From: an uncultured Burkholderiales bacterium
GTDB taxonomy: Bacteria; Pseudomonadota; Gammaproteobacteria; Burkholderiales; Burkholderiaceae_C
Assembly (NCBI GenBank): GCA_903864315.1
Contig: CAIPFK010000303.1
Span: 1 to 40,485 of the forward strand
Reading direction: 5' to 3'
DNA: 40,485 nucleotides
Shown: piece by piece, positions 25,831-34,115 of the stretch
Layout of the letters: every line of letters starts with the position of its first letter
Position numbering within the stretch: the first letter of the stretch is position 1
The notes under the pieces: model-generated
Seen by the model: the letters and a program-made list of their open reading frames with translations, nothing else
What the model was told of the DNA's origin: nothing
Databases searched by the model: none
Made by a program: the position numbers and the translations under genes

Positions 25831-26799
25831 TCACAGGTGAGCGTTGATGAACAAAATATGTTCAACAACATACAGCAGTCCACTCAAGCTGAAAAATGAC
25901 AGCACGGTACCAACGAGCACTGCAGCAGCACTCATGCCCCCTTGTCCATAAGGTTGGGCCAAGGTGGGGTAAATGCTCATCATGGGCATGGCCGCAAAGC
26001 ACACCGCCAGCATTTGCATCTTGATATCAATGGGCCCCAGATGACTGATTTGTAGGGCCCACAACAGGACAAGCACTGAGAGCGGGTGAAGCAATAGCTT
26101 GCCCACCACGATGGGCGCAATGCGCAGACCCATTCCGCGGGTTTGCAAGCCCACCAAACTGCCCCCGATCACAAACAGCGAGAGCGGGGCGCTCACACCC
26201 GAGAGCATGCCAATCACGATTTTGAATGGCCCCAATGGCTCAAGGTTGAGTGCACAAGCACCCACTCCCAAGACCATACCCCAAATGAGCGGTTTTTTGA
26301 GGAGGCCCACAAACGCATCTCTCAACACCCCAAACCCCGATTTTTGGCTTTGGGTGCGCTCGGCCATGAAGAGCAAAATTGGGGTGATGATCAAATTTTC
26401 AATCACCATATTGAGTGCCAAGGCCATGGCCGCCATGGGCCCAAAGACCAAATGCAAAATGGGAAACCCGACAAATCCACTGTTGGAGGCACTCACGCCC
26501 ATTGCAACAAACACACTGGTGATGGCGCTTTGTCTTTGCACCCACCTGGACCATGCATATCCCAAAGTCAGCACCGATATTGACCCGAGCGTGTAAGCCA
26601 GAAAATAGTTGGCATTGAGCAGTTGATCAAAACGTTGCTCGGACAAAGACTTGAAGAGGAGTGCAGGCAAGGCAAGGTTGATCACCCACTTGCCAAAATG
26701 CTGGATGTCTTCTTTGTCAAAGAGCCCCATCACCGTCACCCCGTAGCCCAATGCAATGATCAAAAAGACTGGTGAAGTGACCGAGAGGATGGAGGACAT
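25831..26799 (-). CDS. AEC-family (auxin efflux carrier-like) transporter
   Basis: This 322-residue membrane protein of the AEC family has about ten hydrophobic segments, starting SVTSPVFLIIALGYGVTVMG and including SASNSGFVGFPIL, a conserved region in bacterial members that carry malate, malonate or similar acids. The frame is open to 26991, but the extra N-terminal 64 residues are polar and unlike the family, so the ATG at 26799 is chosen. It is monocistronic, converging with the Bug gene at its 3' side. The likely role is secondary transport of an organic acid. Confidence 0.85.
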   Translation of the reverse strand: MSSILSVTSPVFLIIALGYGVTVMGLFDKEDIQHFGKWVINLALPALLFKSLSEQRFDQLLNANYFLAYTLGSISVLTLGYAWSRWVQRQSAITSVFVAMGVSASNSGFVGFPILHLVFGPMAAMALALNMVIENLIITPILLFMAERTQSQKSGFGVLRDAFVGLLKKPLIWGMVLGVGACALNLEPLGPFKIVIGMLSGVSAPLSLFVIGGSLVGLQTRGMGLRIAPIVVGKLLLHPLSVLVLLWALQISHLGPIDIKMQMLAVCFAAMPMMSIYPTLAQPYGQGGMSAAAVLVGTVLSFFSLSGLLYVVEHILFINAHL

Positions 26800-26985
26800 G
26801 ACTGAGCCTGATGTAGTGGACGTGAAGGCGGCATCATGGGCGTTGTTGACCATAGCACCGAATGAAAGGCTGTCGTGACTTGAGTCAGTAAGTTCGCCAG
26901 AGACCGTGACCACTTTGCCCGATTTTACCGCCTTGTGTTGGCAAAAGTTGGCCAATCGATCGCGTTGTCTGTTGGTGCGACTGAT

Positions 26986-27016
26986 CCGCATTCAAGGCCC
27001 GCATTCAAGGCCCGCA
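26986..27016. repeat. Short tandem repeat, 13-bp unit
   Basis: CCGCATTCAAGGC occurs twice in direct succession (26986-26998 and 26999-27011), with CCGCA continuing the third copy. It lies in the 530-bp gap upstream of the divergent AEC transporter and D-2-hydroxyacid dehydrogenase genes. Confidence 0.7.
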
Positions 27017-27118
27017 GTGAAGAACTCGCTTGGTGCAATGCGTGGCAACTTTTGGTGAGCAATTGCGCTCACCGATTGTGGAGTATTCATCTGGAATTCT
27101 CATGTGTTTGTCTAGGTG

Positions 27119-27142
27119 CTTGTTGAGCAATTTCTCAACAAG
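27119..27142. repeat. 9-bp perfect stem, 6-nt loop
   Basis: CTTGTTGAG (27119-27127) pairs perfectly with CTCAACAAG (27134-27142) around CAATTT. No T-run follows, so it is unlikely to be a terminator. It lies roughly midway between the two divergent genes and could be an operator. Confidence 0.6.
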
Positions 27143-27227
27143 GTGTCCTTGAAATGGACAACTCCAAACACCGCAAGTTGATTCCAAGAGGGAATCTACG
27201 CTGACTTGCATTTTTTGTATTCAAAAT

Positions 27228-27281
27228 CTGAACACAAGGTGTGCGCTCAAACCCATTGCCATGCCGTGAGCTTGTGTTCAG
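27228..27281. promoter_or_regulatory. 11-bp perfect inverted repeat, candidate paired operator
   Basis: CTGAACACAAG (27228-27238) is matched by its exact inverse CTTGTGTTCAG (27271-27281). Arm centres are 43 bp apart, about four helical turns, so two dimers or a looping tetramer could bind the same face. It lies 49-102 bp upstream of the dehydrogenase start at 27330. TAAAAT at 27285-27290, just downstream, could serve as a -10. No regulator gene is nearby. Confidence 0.55.
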
Positions 27282-27329
27282 GGTCTAAAATGCAAGCGTT
27301 CTTTCCACTTTTCATACCTAAAGACCCCT

Positions 27330-28295
27330 ATGCATGTTGTGATTCCCGATGATTACCAAGATTGTGTTCGTCACCTGAACTGTTTTGAAAAGCTCAGTGA
27401 CCACCAAGTCACCATTTACAACGACACGGTCAAAGGACTCGATGAGTTGGTGGAGCGTTTTCGTGGCGCCGATGCCATTGTGTTGACCCGCGAGAGAACC
27501 TCCATCACGGCCGAACTCTTGGCGCAGTTGCCAAAATTGAAACTGGTTTCACAAACTGGAAAGATCAATACCCACGTGGATGTGTTGGCTTGCAAAGCAG
27601 CTGGCGTCATGGTGTGTGATGGCTCGGGTTCAGGGGCCTGCACAGTGGAGCTCAACATCCTCTTGATTTTGGCGAGTTTGCGCAATTTGGTCGGCGAGAA
27701 CAAGCGCTTGCATGCGGGTCTTTGGCAAGGGACCTTGGGGCATCAATTGCATGGCAAAACCGTCGGTATCATGGGTTTTGGTCGCCTGGGCGCACAGGTG
27801 AGTCACTTGGTCAAAGCCTTTGGTGCCAAGCCACTCGTTTGGGGGCGCGAGAGCACATTGCAAAAAGCCAAAGACCAGGGTTTTGACGTGGCACCCAGTC
27901 GCGAAGCATTTTTCAGCACTTGCGATATTCTCACGCTCCAATTGCGCTTGACGCCGCAGACCTTGCACATGGTGACAGCGCAAGATTTGGCGCTCATGAA
28001 GCCCACCGCCACCTTGGTCAATGTCTCTAGGGCAGAGTTGATTGAGGAAGGTGCCCTAGAAGCGGCCCTCAAAATCGGGCGGCCCGGTTTTGCCGCGGTC
28101 GATGTCTATGAAGAGGAGCCCGTGCTCGGTGCCAATCATCCGCTATTGAAGCTGCCCAATTGTCTGTGCACCCCGCATTTGGGCTTTGTCGAGAAGGACA
28201 ACTATGAGTTGTATTTTGGCATGGCGTTTGACAACATCAACGCCTTCGCCAGTGGACAGCCCACACGCATCGTGGAGCCCAAAGCCACGCTATAG
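27330..28295 (+). CDS. D-isomer 2-hydroxyacid dehydrogenase, NAD-dependent
   Basis: A 321-residue member of the D-2-hydroxyacid dehydrogenase family, more compact than the one at 17373. It starts MHVVIPDDYQDCV, has TRERT in the substrate domain, the Rossmann motif GIMGFGRLG (about 148-156), the arginine in NVSRAEL, the glutamate in YEEEP and H283 in CTPHLG. Family members reduce 2-oxo acids or oxidise 3-phosphoglycerate-like substrates. ATG at 27330 has no strong ribosome site. It appears to be transcribed alone, with an inverted repeat upstream. Confidence 0.9.
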   Translation: MHVVIPDDYQDCVRHLNCFEKLSDHQVTIYNDTVKGLDELVERFRGADAIVLTRERTSITAELLAQLPKLKLVSQTGKINTHVDVLACKAAGVMVCDGSGSGACTVELNILLILASLRNLVGENKRLHAGLWQGTLGHQLHGKTVGIMGFGRLGAQVSHLVKAFGAKPLVWGRESTLQKAKDQGFDVAPSREAFFSTCDILTLQLRLTPQTLHMVTAQDLALMKPTATLVNVSRAELIEEGALEAALKIGRPGFAAVDVYEEEPVLGANHPLLKLPNCLCTPHLGFVEKDNYELYFGMAFDNINAFASGQPTRIVEPKATL

Positions 28296-28647
28296 TTGGA
28301 TTGCAGCGCGGCGCACTGGCAAGTCAATCGTGTCGAATGATTGGCAGATGGCTCGCCCTATTGCCGACCCATTGCCGCCCTATGAACACTCAATGGTCGT
28401 CAAGCGCGCCCTTGTTTGTTGGAGCGATTATTCTGAACAATAAAAGTGCAGTGATGGTTTGATCCCCATCATGCGAATGCCATTGAGACCTGATTTTCAG
28501 GCTTGAAAATCGCTCGTCTGAGTGTATACCCTGATGTAAAGTGTTGACAATTTGATGAAATGGAGGGTTAGTCCGAGTTTTTGAGGTGATTGAGTTTGTG
28601 TCTAATTCGTAAAGTTAAACAAACCTATCAATCAGTCGGAGAAATCA
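28296..28647. other. Upstream region of the porin gene
   Basis: This gap holds no supported gene. A stem of 8 bp is at 28492-28511. TTGACA at 28544-28549 is a perfect -35, but the bases at a 17-bp distance (GTTAGT) are a poor -10, so the promoter is uncertain. GGAG lies 6-7 nt before the porin ATG. Confidence 0.5.
28492..28511. repeat. 8-bp perfect stem with GGCT loop upstream of the porin
   Basis: GATTTTCA (28492-28499) and TGAAAATC (28504-28511) form a perfect hairpin or a 20-bp operator-like palindrome. It lies about 33 bp upstream of a perfect TTGACA -35 element. It has no following T-run. Control of porin transcription is the simplest guess. Confidence 0.5.
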
Positions 28648-29892
28648 ATGAAATTCAAACTCAGTCGCATCGCCTTGTTGTGTTTATCCTCCATGGGTGT
28701 GATGTCTCAAGTCCATGCCGTGCAAGTCGCGGGTGAGAACTTGGAAGTTTATGGCAATCTATACCCCGAATACAACATCACCAGCTACGGTGATGCCTCG
28801 CCCGCTGGGACTGCATCCAACTCCATGCAAAGTAAAAAAACAGTGGCTGGCAACTTGGCCGCATCCACCGCGCCTTTGCAAAAAACTCAGATCCAATGGT
28901 CACAGTCCTACATTGGTTTCAAGGGCAGAAAAAGCGTTGAAGACCTCACCTTGGGTTATGATTTCCAAGGGGTGATGGGCAAGAACATCGACTCCAGTGC
29001 CGCTGCCGGTGGCAATCAAAGTTTGTTCACTGACACACGCGATGCGTTTGTGTCCATTGGGCTCAAAGGTGTGGGTACCGCCCAATTCGGTCAAATGGAT
29101 ACCGTTTATAAAGAGTTTGGCGACCGCACTAGCATGTTGGGGATAAGCTCTTCGAACTTTATTTCAACGAGCAATGTGCTCTCCAACGTGAGTTGGAAGA
29201 CAGCAGGTGGCAGCACATCTTTTCACACTCGCATCGGTAACCAACTCCGTTTCGTGAGCGACACGTTCAATGGCTTTCAAGCGGGTATTTCCTATCACCC
29301 TGATGAAAACAAAACAGCCACACAAAACCAATGGCTCTCTGCCGTCGCTTTGCGTTGGAGCAATGATAATTTTTATGCCTCATTGCAACAAGAAACTCAC
29401 AATGACTACCGCACCTTCAGTGGTACAGGCACCGCCGAGGCAACTTCAACACTCGTGAGTGCAAGCCCTGGATCCAAGGACACGGGCACGCGCATGAGCT
29501 TTCAGTATGATCAAGACTTGATTTCAGTCTCTGCTGAATTTGCCAATTTGAAGTACACCGAGAGCGCTCAAACAGCGGGCAAGTTCACGAGCTACACCCA
29601 CAACACGTATGCACTGCGTGGTGAGTACAAGGTGAAGCCCAACTGGACCTTGGGGGTCAACTATGCCTACATGGCCGATGGCTCTTGTACCTTGCTCGGT
29701 GGTGCAGCCTGTTCAACCGGTGGACTCAATGCCAGCTTGACCAGCTTGGGTGCCAAGTACAACTACAGCAAAGACATCGCTCTTTTCATGCTGTACGCAG
29801 CCAATCGCAACGACCGCAATGCTGTGGTTTCTTCTAGCGCAGTGGGTGGCAATATCACCAACGTCGCTGCAGGTGTTCAGTTAAAATTCTAA
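28648..29892 (+). CDS. Outer-membrane porin (beta-proteobacterial general porin type)
   Basis: A 414-residue porin with a signal peptide cleaved after VHA (about residue 24), then the first strand VYGNLYPEYNITSYG, SYIGFKGRKSVEDLTLGYDF and AQFGQMDTVYKEFGDR typical of Gram-negative porins. The alternating hydrophobic pattern of beta strands runs to a terminal phenylalanine in GVQLKF, the outer-membrane insertion signal. It is followed by a strong terminator, so it is its own transcription unit. The pore probably admits small anionic solutes, but selectivity cannot be read. Confidence 0.93.
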   Translation: MKFKLSRIALLCLSSMGVMSQVHAVQVAGENLEVYGNLYPEYNITSYGDASPAGTASNSMQSKKTVAGNLAASTAPLQKTQIQWSQSYIGFKGRKSVEDLTLGYDFQGVMGKNIDSSAAAGGNQSLFTDTRDAFVSIGLKGVGTAQFGQMDTVYKEFGDRTSMLGISSSNFISTSNVLSNVSWKTAGGSTSFHTRIGNQLRFVSDTFNGFQAGISYHPDENKTATQNQWLSAVALRWSNDNFYASLQQETHNDYRTFSGTGTAEATSTLVSASPGSKDTGTRMSFQYDQDLISVSAEFANLKYTESAQTAGKFTSYTHNTYALRGEYKVKPNWTLGVNYAYMADGSCTLLGGAACSTGGLNASLTSLGAKYNYSKDIALFMLYAANRNDRNAVVSSSAVGGNITNVAAGVQLKF

Positions 29893-29914
29893 TCCTAGTC
29901 TAAGATCACTACAG

Positions 29915-29938
29915 GGAGTCTTCGGACTCCTTTTTTTT
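29915..29938 (+). terminator. Intrinsic terminator after the porin gene
   Basis: GGAGTC-TTCG-GACTCC forms a 6-bp stem closed by a stable TTCG tetraloop, followed by eight T. It starts 22 bp after the porin stop codon. Confidence 0.92.
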
Positions 29939-29962
29939 GCCTTTGCACCACTTCCTTTCATC

Positions 29963-31117
29963 ATGCACCATTCTTTCATTTCAAATCCAGGCGTTCATTT
30001 TTTATGGTCGGGGATGGGTTTGAAGCGAGCCGCGTTGATGGTTTGGCTCAAAGTACTGGGCACTCTCAGTCTGGGGCTGATGTTGGGTGGGATCCATGCT
30101 CAAGCCCAGTCCATGAACGCGCCTGCTGAGGGACCTTCGTCAGTGGCGGGCCTCTTGATGTACCAAGGCCCCGATCGGGATGCTCGTCTGGTGCGTGAAG
30201 CAAAAAAGGAGGGCGTCCTCAATCTCTACACGTCGCAAAGCCCCAAGGATACGGCCGCATTGATTGATACATTCCAAAAAAAATACGACATCAAGGTGAC
30301 CGTTTGGCGCGCCAGTGGTGAGAAAGTGATCCAGCGTGCAGTGACCGAGGCGCATGCGCGCCGCTTCACCCCTGACTTGTTCGAGAGCGATGCCGTGGTG
30401 TTGGAGTCCTTGCACCGAGAAAAGCTCTTGCAAGAGTTCTACAGCCCATCGTTCAAGGATTTGCCAGACATTGCGTTTAAAAAGGGTCATTTCTATGTGG
30501 CCGACCGGTTTAATTTTTTCACCATGGTTTTCAATACCAATTTGGTCAAGCCCGATGAGGCCCCCAAGACCTACCAAGATCTTTTGAACCCTCGCTGGAG
30601 TGGCAAATTGGGACTGGAAGTGGCCGACAGCGATTGGTTTGCGGCCATGGTCAAAAGCATGGGGGAAGCCGAGGGATTGGCTTATTTCCGTCGTCTCAAA
30701 GAGAACAAACCACAATTGCGAAAGGGTCACACATTGATGGCCGAGTTGGTGGCCGCAGGCGAGATTCCCATTGCGGTCTCGCTCTACAACCATGCTGCTG
30801 AACGCTTGGCCAAGTCGGGCGCCCCGATCGAATGGCGCGCGCTTTCTCCCACCATGGGGCGAGCAGGGGCAGTGGGGGTGGCGAGCAACTTGAGCCATCC
30901 CAACGCCGCTTTGCTGTTGGCGGATTTTATGTTGTCCAAAGAGGGGCAAGAGATCATCAAGTCGCGCCAGCGCGTTCCTGCGAGCACTGCTGTGCCAAGC
31001 CCCTTGAGTAATTTCTCGTATAAACTCATGGACCCATCTGTCACTTTGGATGAATACAAAAAATGGGACAAAATTTGGAATGACGTGTTTGTCAGTCATT
31101 CCGGCGGCGATAAATAA
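29963..31117 (+). CDS. Extracellular solute-binding protein, iron(III)/AfuA-like family
   Basis: A 384-residue periplasmic binding protein with a signal peptide ending IHAQAQ (about 49), then AKKEGVLNLYTSQSPKDTAA, TVWRASGEKVIQRAVTE, RFTPDLFESDA and NPRWSGKLGLEV, which resemble the FbpA/AfuA class. Members bind ferric iron or small organic anions such as 2-aminoethylphosphonate. No permease or ATPase gene is adjacent. The start at 29963 gives a long n-region; ATG at 30014 is an alternative. It lies 78 bp before the cupin gene and may share its transcript. Confidence 0.82.
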   Translation: MHHSFISNPGVHFLWSGMGLKRAALMVWLKVLGTLSLGLMLGGIHAQAQSMNAPAEGPSSVAGLLMYQGPDRDARLVREAKKEGVLNLYTSQSPKDTAALIDTFQKKYDIKVTVWRASGEKVIQRAVTEAHARRFTPDLFESDAVVLESLHREKLLQEFYSPSFKDLPDIAFKKGHFYVADRFNFFTMVFNTNLVKPDEAPKTYQDLLNPRWSGKLGLEVADSDWFAAMVKSMGEAEGLAYFRRLKENKPQLRKGHTLMAELVAAGEIPIAVSLYNHAAERLAKSGAPIEWRALSPTMGRAGAVGVASNLSHPNAALLLADFMLSKEGQEIIKSRQRVPASTAVPSPLSNFSYKLMDPSVTLDEYKKWDKIWNDVFVSHSGGDK

Positions 31118-31195
31118 GGTTCTGCTCCATCATTGTCTAGGCATTGAAGCAACCCACAGGAGGCCTTCAAGGTCACTTGCATACTTTAGGTCATT

Positions 31196-32407
31196 ATGAA
31201 CACACCGGTCTCCAGCAGCATCAATGGCACACCAGCGGACACACCACAGTCTCGCGTCTTGCTCGACCCCTATGCCGACTGGGCGTCTTCTCAAGGTATT
31301 CCCATCCATTTGGATTTTGGTCACAATTTGCTCGCTCTCGACACCAACGACTGGAGTCTTTATGAGGCCCGGGGTTGCTTGGCCCACACCCATGGTGCTG
31401 GCGACTTCATGGCGAACTATGTGCTTGAAGTGGCAACCAGCGCGAAGACCAAACCTGTGCGTCATTTGTATGAAATGTTTTGCTATGTGCTGGAGGGTTT
31501 CGGTTCTACCAAGATTTGGCTCCCAGGTGGTGAGGTCAAGGTGTTTGAATGGGGCCCCAAGGCCATGTTTGCCATTCCGCTCAATTGCCAGTACCAGCTC
31601 TTCAACAGTTCTGGGCAACACCGAGTTCGTGTCTCTTGCACCCACGATGCACCCTTGACACTCAATCTCTATCACAGTGAGGAATTTGTATTCAACAATT
31701 CTTTTGACTTCAAGGAACGCATTGGTGAGTCTAAATATTTTGATGGTGAAGGCGATTTGAGTGCGTATACGCACAAGACGGGCGTGACTCGCAATGTTTG
31801 GGAGACCAATTTTGTGCACGACCTCACGCACTTCAAGCTCTATGAGCTCGAGGCCCGAGGTAAAGGGTCGAGCAACATCAGCTTTATTTTGGCAGATGGC
31901 ACCATGCACGCCCACGTCTCTCAAATCCCCAAAGGACGCTACAAAAAAGCCCACCGACACGCTGCAGGCACCCACGTTCATGCGGTTGATGGGACCGGTT
32001 ATTCCTTGTTGTGGTACGAGGGTGACTCAGACTTCAAAGAGTTTCCTTGGGCGCATGGCTTCATGTACACCCCGCCATATTGGATGTTTCATCAGCACTT
32101 CAATACGGGACCACAACCCGCACGCTACTTGGCCTGCAGTTTGGGCTCGCGTCGCTATCCCTTCATTTCTTTGAGAAGAAAAAGTGCAGAAGGGGCGGGA
32201 TCCAAATCACTCCAGGACGGTGGACGCCAATTGGAGTACGAGGACCAAGATCCGCGAATTCACTACAAGTGGCTTGAAGAGCTCCAAACCACTGGGGTGC
32301 CCTCGGAGATGGGGGAGATCTTTGACGAGCCCTCCATTGCCAAACTCAATGTGGATGATTTAAAAGGCGTGATCAAAATGCCCAAGAGCACCGGCTTGGC
32401 AGTTTGA
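31196..32407 (+). CDS. Two-domain cupin protein, possible dioxygenase
   Basis: This 403-residue protein contains two cupin barrels. The first (about 88-165) includes HLYEMFCYVLEGFGSTKIWL but lacks an HxH pair. The second (about 245-320) has H253 and H255 in KKAHRHAAGTHVH, and H299 and H301 in YWMFHQHF, matching the HxH...H metal set of bicupin ring-cleaving dioxygenases such as gentisate 1,2-dioxygenase. The overall length is close to those enzymes, but the similarity is in fold and ligands only. An FAH-family hydrolase, typical partner of such enzymes, lies downstream. It precedes the EutA-like gene by 42 bp. Function is unproven. Confidence 0.7.
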   Translation: MNTPVSSSINGTPADTPQSRVLLDPYADWASSQGIPIHLDFGHNLLALDTNDWSLYEARGCLAHTHGAGDFMANYVLEVATSAKTKPVRHLYEMFCYVLEGFGSTKIWLPGGEVKVFEWGPKAMFAIPLNCQYQLFNSSGQHRVRVSCTHDAPLTLNLYHSEEFVFNNSFDFKERIGESKYFDGEGDLSAYTHKTGVTRNVWETNFVHDLTHFKLYELEARGKGSSNISFILADGTMHAHVSQIPKGRYKKAHRHAAGTHVHAVDGTGYSLLWYEGDSDFKEFPWAHGFMYTPPYWMFHQHFNTGPQPARYLACSLGSRRYPFISLRRKSAEGAGSKSLQDGGRQLEYEDQDPRIHYKWLEELQTTGVPSEMGEIFDEPSIAKLNVDDLKGVIKMPKSTGLAV

Positions 32408-32449
32408 TGGTTGTATCCTTTTGCCATTTCTCGATTTGGGGAGTAGGCC

Positions 32450-34015
32450 TTGCCCCATGATTTTGAGCTCGACCATGAGCATGAGCATGAGTCGAGTCTT
32501 CTTGACGCCCAAAACGCCAAGTCCATTTGGGATCAGGACCACATCGTGTTTCAAACGGTGGGAATTGACATCGGATCTTCGACCTCGCATTTGTTGTTTT
32601 CTCGAGTACACCTGCGCCGCCACTCCCATGCAATGAGCAGTCACTTTGAAGTGGTACGCCGTGAGGTGCGGTGGCAGTCGCCAATTGTCTTCACACCTTT
32701 CAAGGCCGACTCCAGCATCGATGCGCAAGAACTTGAGCACTTCATTGAGGGGTGCTTTCAGTCGGCTGGCTTGAAGCGCGAGGACATCGACACCGGAGCC
32801 GTGATCTTGACCGGCGAGGCGATCAAGAAGAACAACGCACGTGCCATCAATCAAATTTTTGCACAAGACGCTGGACGGTTTGTCTGTGCAACGGCTGGCC
32901 ACCAACTCGAAGCCATGCTGGCAGCCCATGGCTCGGGCGCTTGTGCTTTATCCAAGTCTCGAGCTCAATGTGGATTGCACATTGACATTGGCGGGGGGAC
33001 CACCAAACTGGCTTTGATCAATCAAGGACTGATCCAGGGTGTTTGTGCCTTTGCTGGAGGAGGCCGCATGGTGGCTCTTGACACCCAGGGCCAATGGACC
33101 CGATTGGATGATGCCGCTCGCCTCTTGGCTCAATCATTGGGGGTTGAGTGCACTGCGAACTCCATGGCCCAAGAGAAAACTCGGCGTTTGATGGCCAAAG
33201 CCTACGTGGGTGTGCTGATGGATGTATTGGCCGCTTGTCGGGCTTTGCCCAGTCAATTGAATCAAGTGGATCATGCAGCGCAAGTCACTCAAATCAGCGG
33301 GTTGGGGGCATTGGCCCATTCCTTGATGCTCACGCCTGAGTTCATTGGCACTGCAGTGCCTGAGTATTTGACGTTTTCAGGTGGCGTGTCAGAGTATTTG
33401 TTTGGTGCACAAACAGTGGACTTTGGCGATATTTCAAGGCTATTGGTTCAAGAAATCATAGCCTCCTTCAAGCAAACGCTGAAGTTGCCCATCATTGAAG
33501 TGGCTCAGCGCATTCGGGCCACAGTCATTGGGGCGTCTCAATTCACGGTTCAAGTCAGTGGCAACACGATATTTTTGAGTGACCCCACTGTGTTGCCGGC
33601 AGTCAATGTCCCCGTGGTCAAGGTCTTGCTCCCCGGTATTGAGCACTTGAGTGAAGAGCGAGTCTTGCAAAGCATCGTCGCCCAGGCCAGGCGCCTTGAT
33701 TTGACACCTCTGAGCCGCATGGCCTTGGCCATGGTCTGGGATTTTGAACCCGATCATGCCACCTTGTTCCTGGTGGCCAGTGCGGTGTTCAAGTACTTGC
33801 ACCAAGTGGGCGAGCGCGTTGAGCCATTATTTCTGGTGATAGAAGGGGACGTCGCGCTCTCGTTGGGGCGAGTCTTGAGAGATGAACTCGATTTCAAGGG
33901 TCCTTTGGCCTGCATCGATGGCATTGAGCTCCAAGAATTCGATTACATCGACATGGGGTCCTTGATCACGCAAACCAACGTGGTGCCTGTGGTGGTGAAG
34001 TCACTGCTGTTTTGA
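32450..34015 (+). CDS. EutA-like ethanolamine ammonia-lyase reactivase, orphan
   Basis: A 521-residue ASKHA-fold ATPase that matches EutA along its length: GIDIGSSTS (38-46, phosphate motif 1), FEVVRREVRWQSPIVFTPF, DTGAVILTGEAIKKNNAR, IDIGGGTT (178-185, phosphate motif 2), IRATVIGASQFTVQVSGNTI and a closing DYIDMGS with PVVVKSLLF. EutA releases damaged adenosylcobalamin from ethanolamine ammonia-lyase. Neither EutB nor EutC is in the window. The N-terminus adds a His/Glu-rich stretch (HDFELDHEHEHESS) not found in E. coli EutA, a possible metal site. It starts with TTG at 32450 preceded by GGGGAG 6 nt upstream. It probably shares a transcript with the cupin. Confidence 0.85.
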   Translation: MPHDFELDHEHEHESSLLDAQNAKSIWDQDHIVFQTVGIDIGSSTSHLLFSRVHLRRHSHAMSSHFEVVRREVRWQSPIVFTPFKADSSIDAQELEHFIEGCFQSAGLKREDIDTGAVILTGEAIKKNNARAINQIFAQDAGRFVCATAGHQLEAMLAAHGSGACALSKSRAQCGLHIDIGGGTTKLALINQGLIQGVCAFAGGGRMVALDTQGQWTRLDDAARLLAQSLGVECTANSMAQEKTRRLMAKAYVGVLMDVLAACRALPSQLNQVDHAAQVTQISGLGALAHSLMLTPEFIGTAVPEYLTFSGGVSEYLFGAQTVDFGDISRLLVQEIIASFKQTLKLPIIEVAQRIRATVIGASQFTVQVSGNTIFLSDPTVLPAVNVPVVKVLLPGIEHLSEERVLQSIVAQARRLDLTPLSRMALAMVWDFEPDHATLFLVASAVFKYLHQVGERVEPLFLVIEGDVALSLGRVLRDELDFKGPLACIDGIELQEFDYIDMGSLITQTNVVPVVVKSLLF

Positions 34016-34028
34016 GCAGTCCTCTTTG

Positions 34029-34034
34029 TATAAT
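34029..34034 (+). promoter_or_regulatory. Perfect TATAAT -10 element upstream of a hairpin leader
   Basis: TATAAT matches the -10 consensus exactly, 14 bp after the EutA-like stop codon. No good -35 was found at 16-18 bp (GCTGTT). A start near 34041 would place the hairpin at 34047-34069 in the first bases of the transcript. Confidence 0.4.
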
Positions 34035-34046
34035 GCCCCTTGTTTT

Positions 34047-34082
34047 GGCGAGCCATTTTTTGGTTCGCCCAGGTGTTTTTTT
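34047..34082 (+). terminator. Hairpin with T-run before the FAH-family gene
   Basis: GGCGAGCC (34047-34054) pairs with GGTTCGCC (34062-34069), 8 bp with one G-T pair and a 7-nt loop; after 6 bases comes a run of seven T. It could end the EutA transcript or act as an attenuator in the leader of the next gene. The gap between stem and T-run is longer than usual. Confidence 0.55.
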
Positions 34083-34115
34083 ACTCAATTGTTGGGTTTT
34101 TTAAGGTGAATTCAC

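Noticed and set aside
28186-28443. 85-codon frame overlapping the end of the second D-2-hydroxyacid dehydrogenase
   Set aside because: It is largely a shadow of the dehydrogenase in another frame and has no family features.
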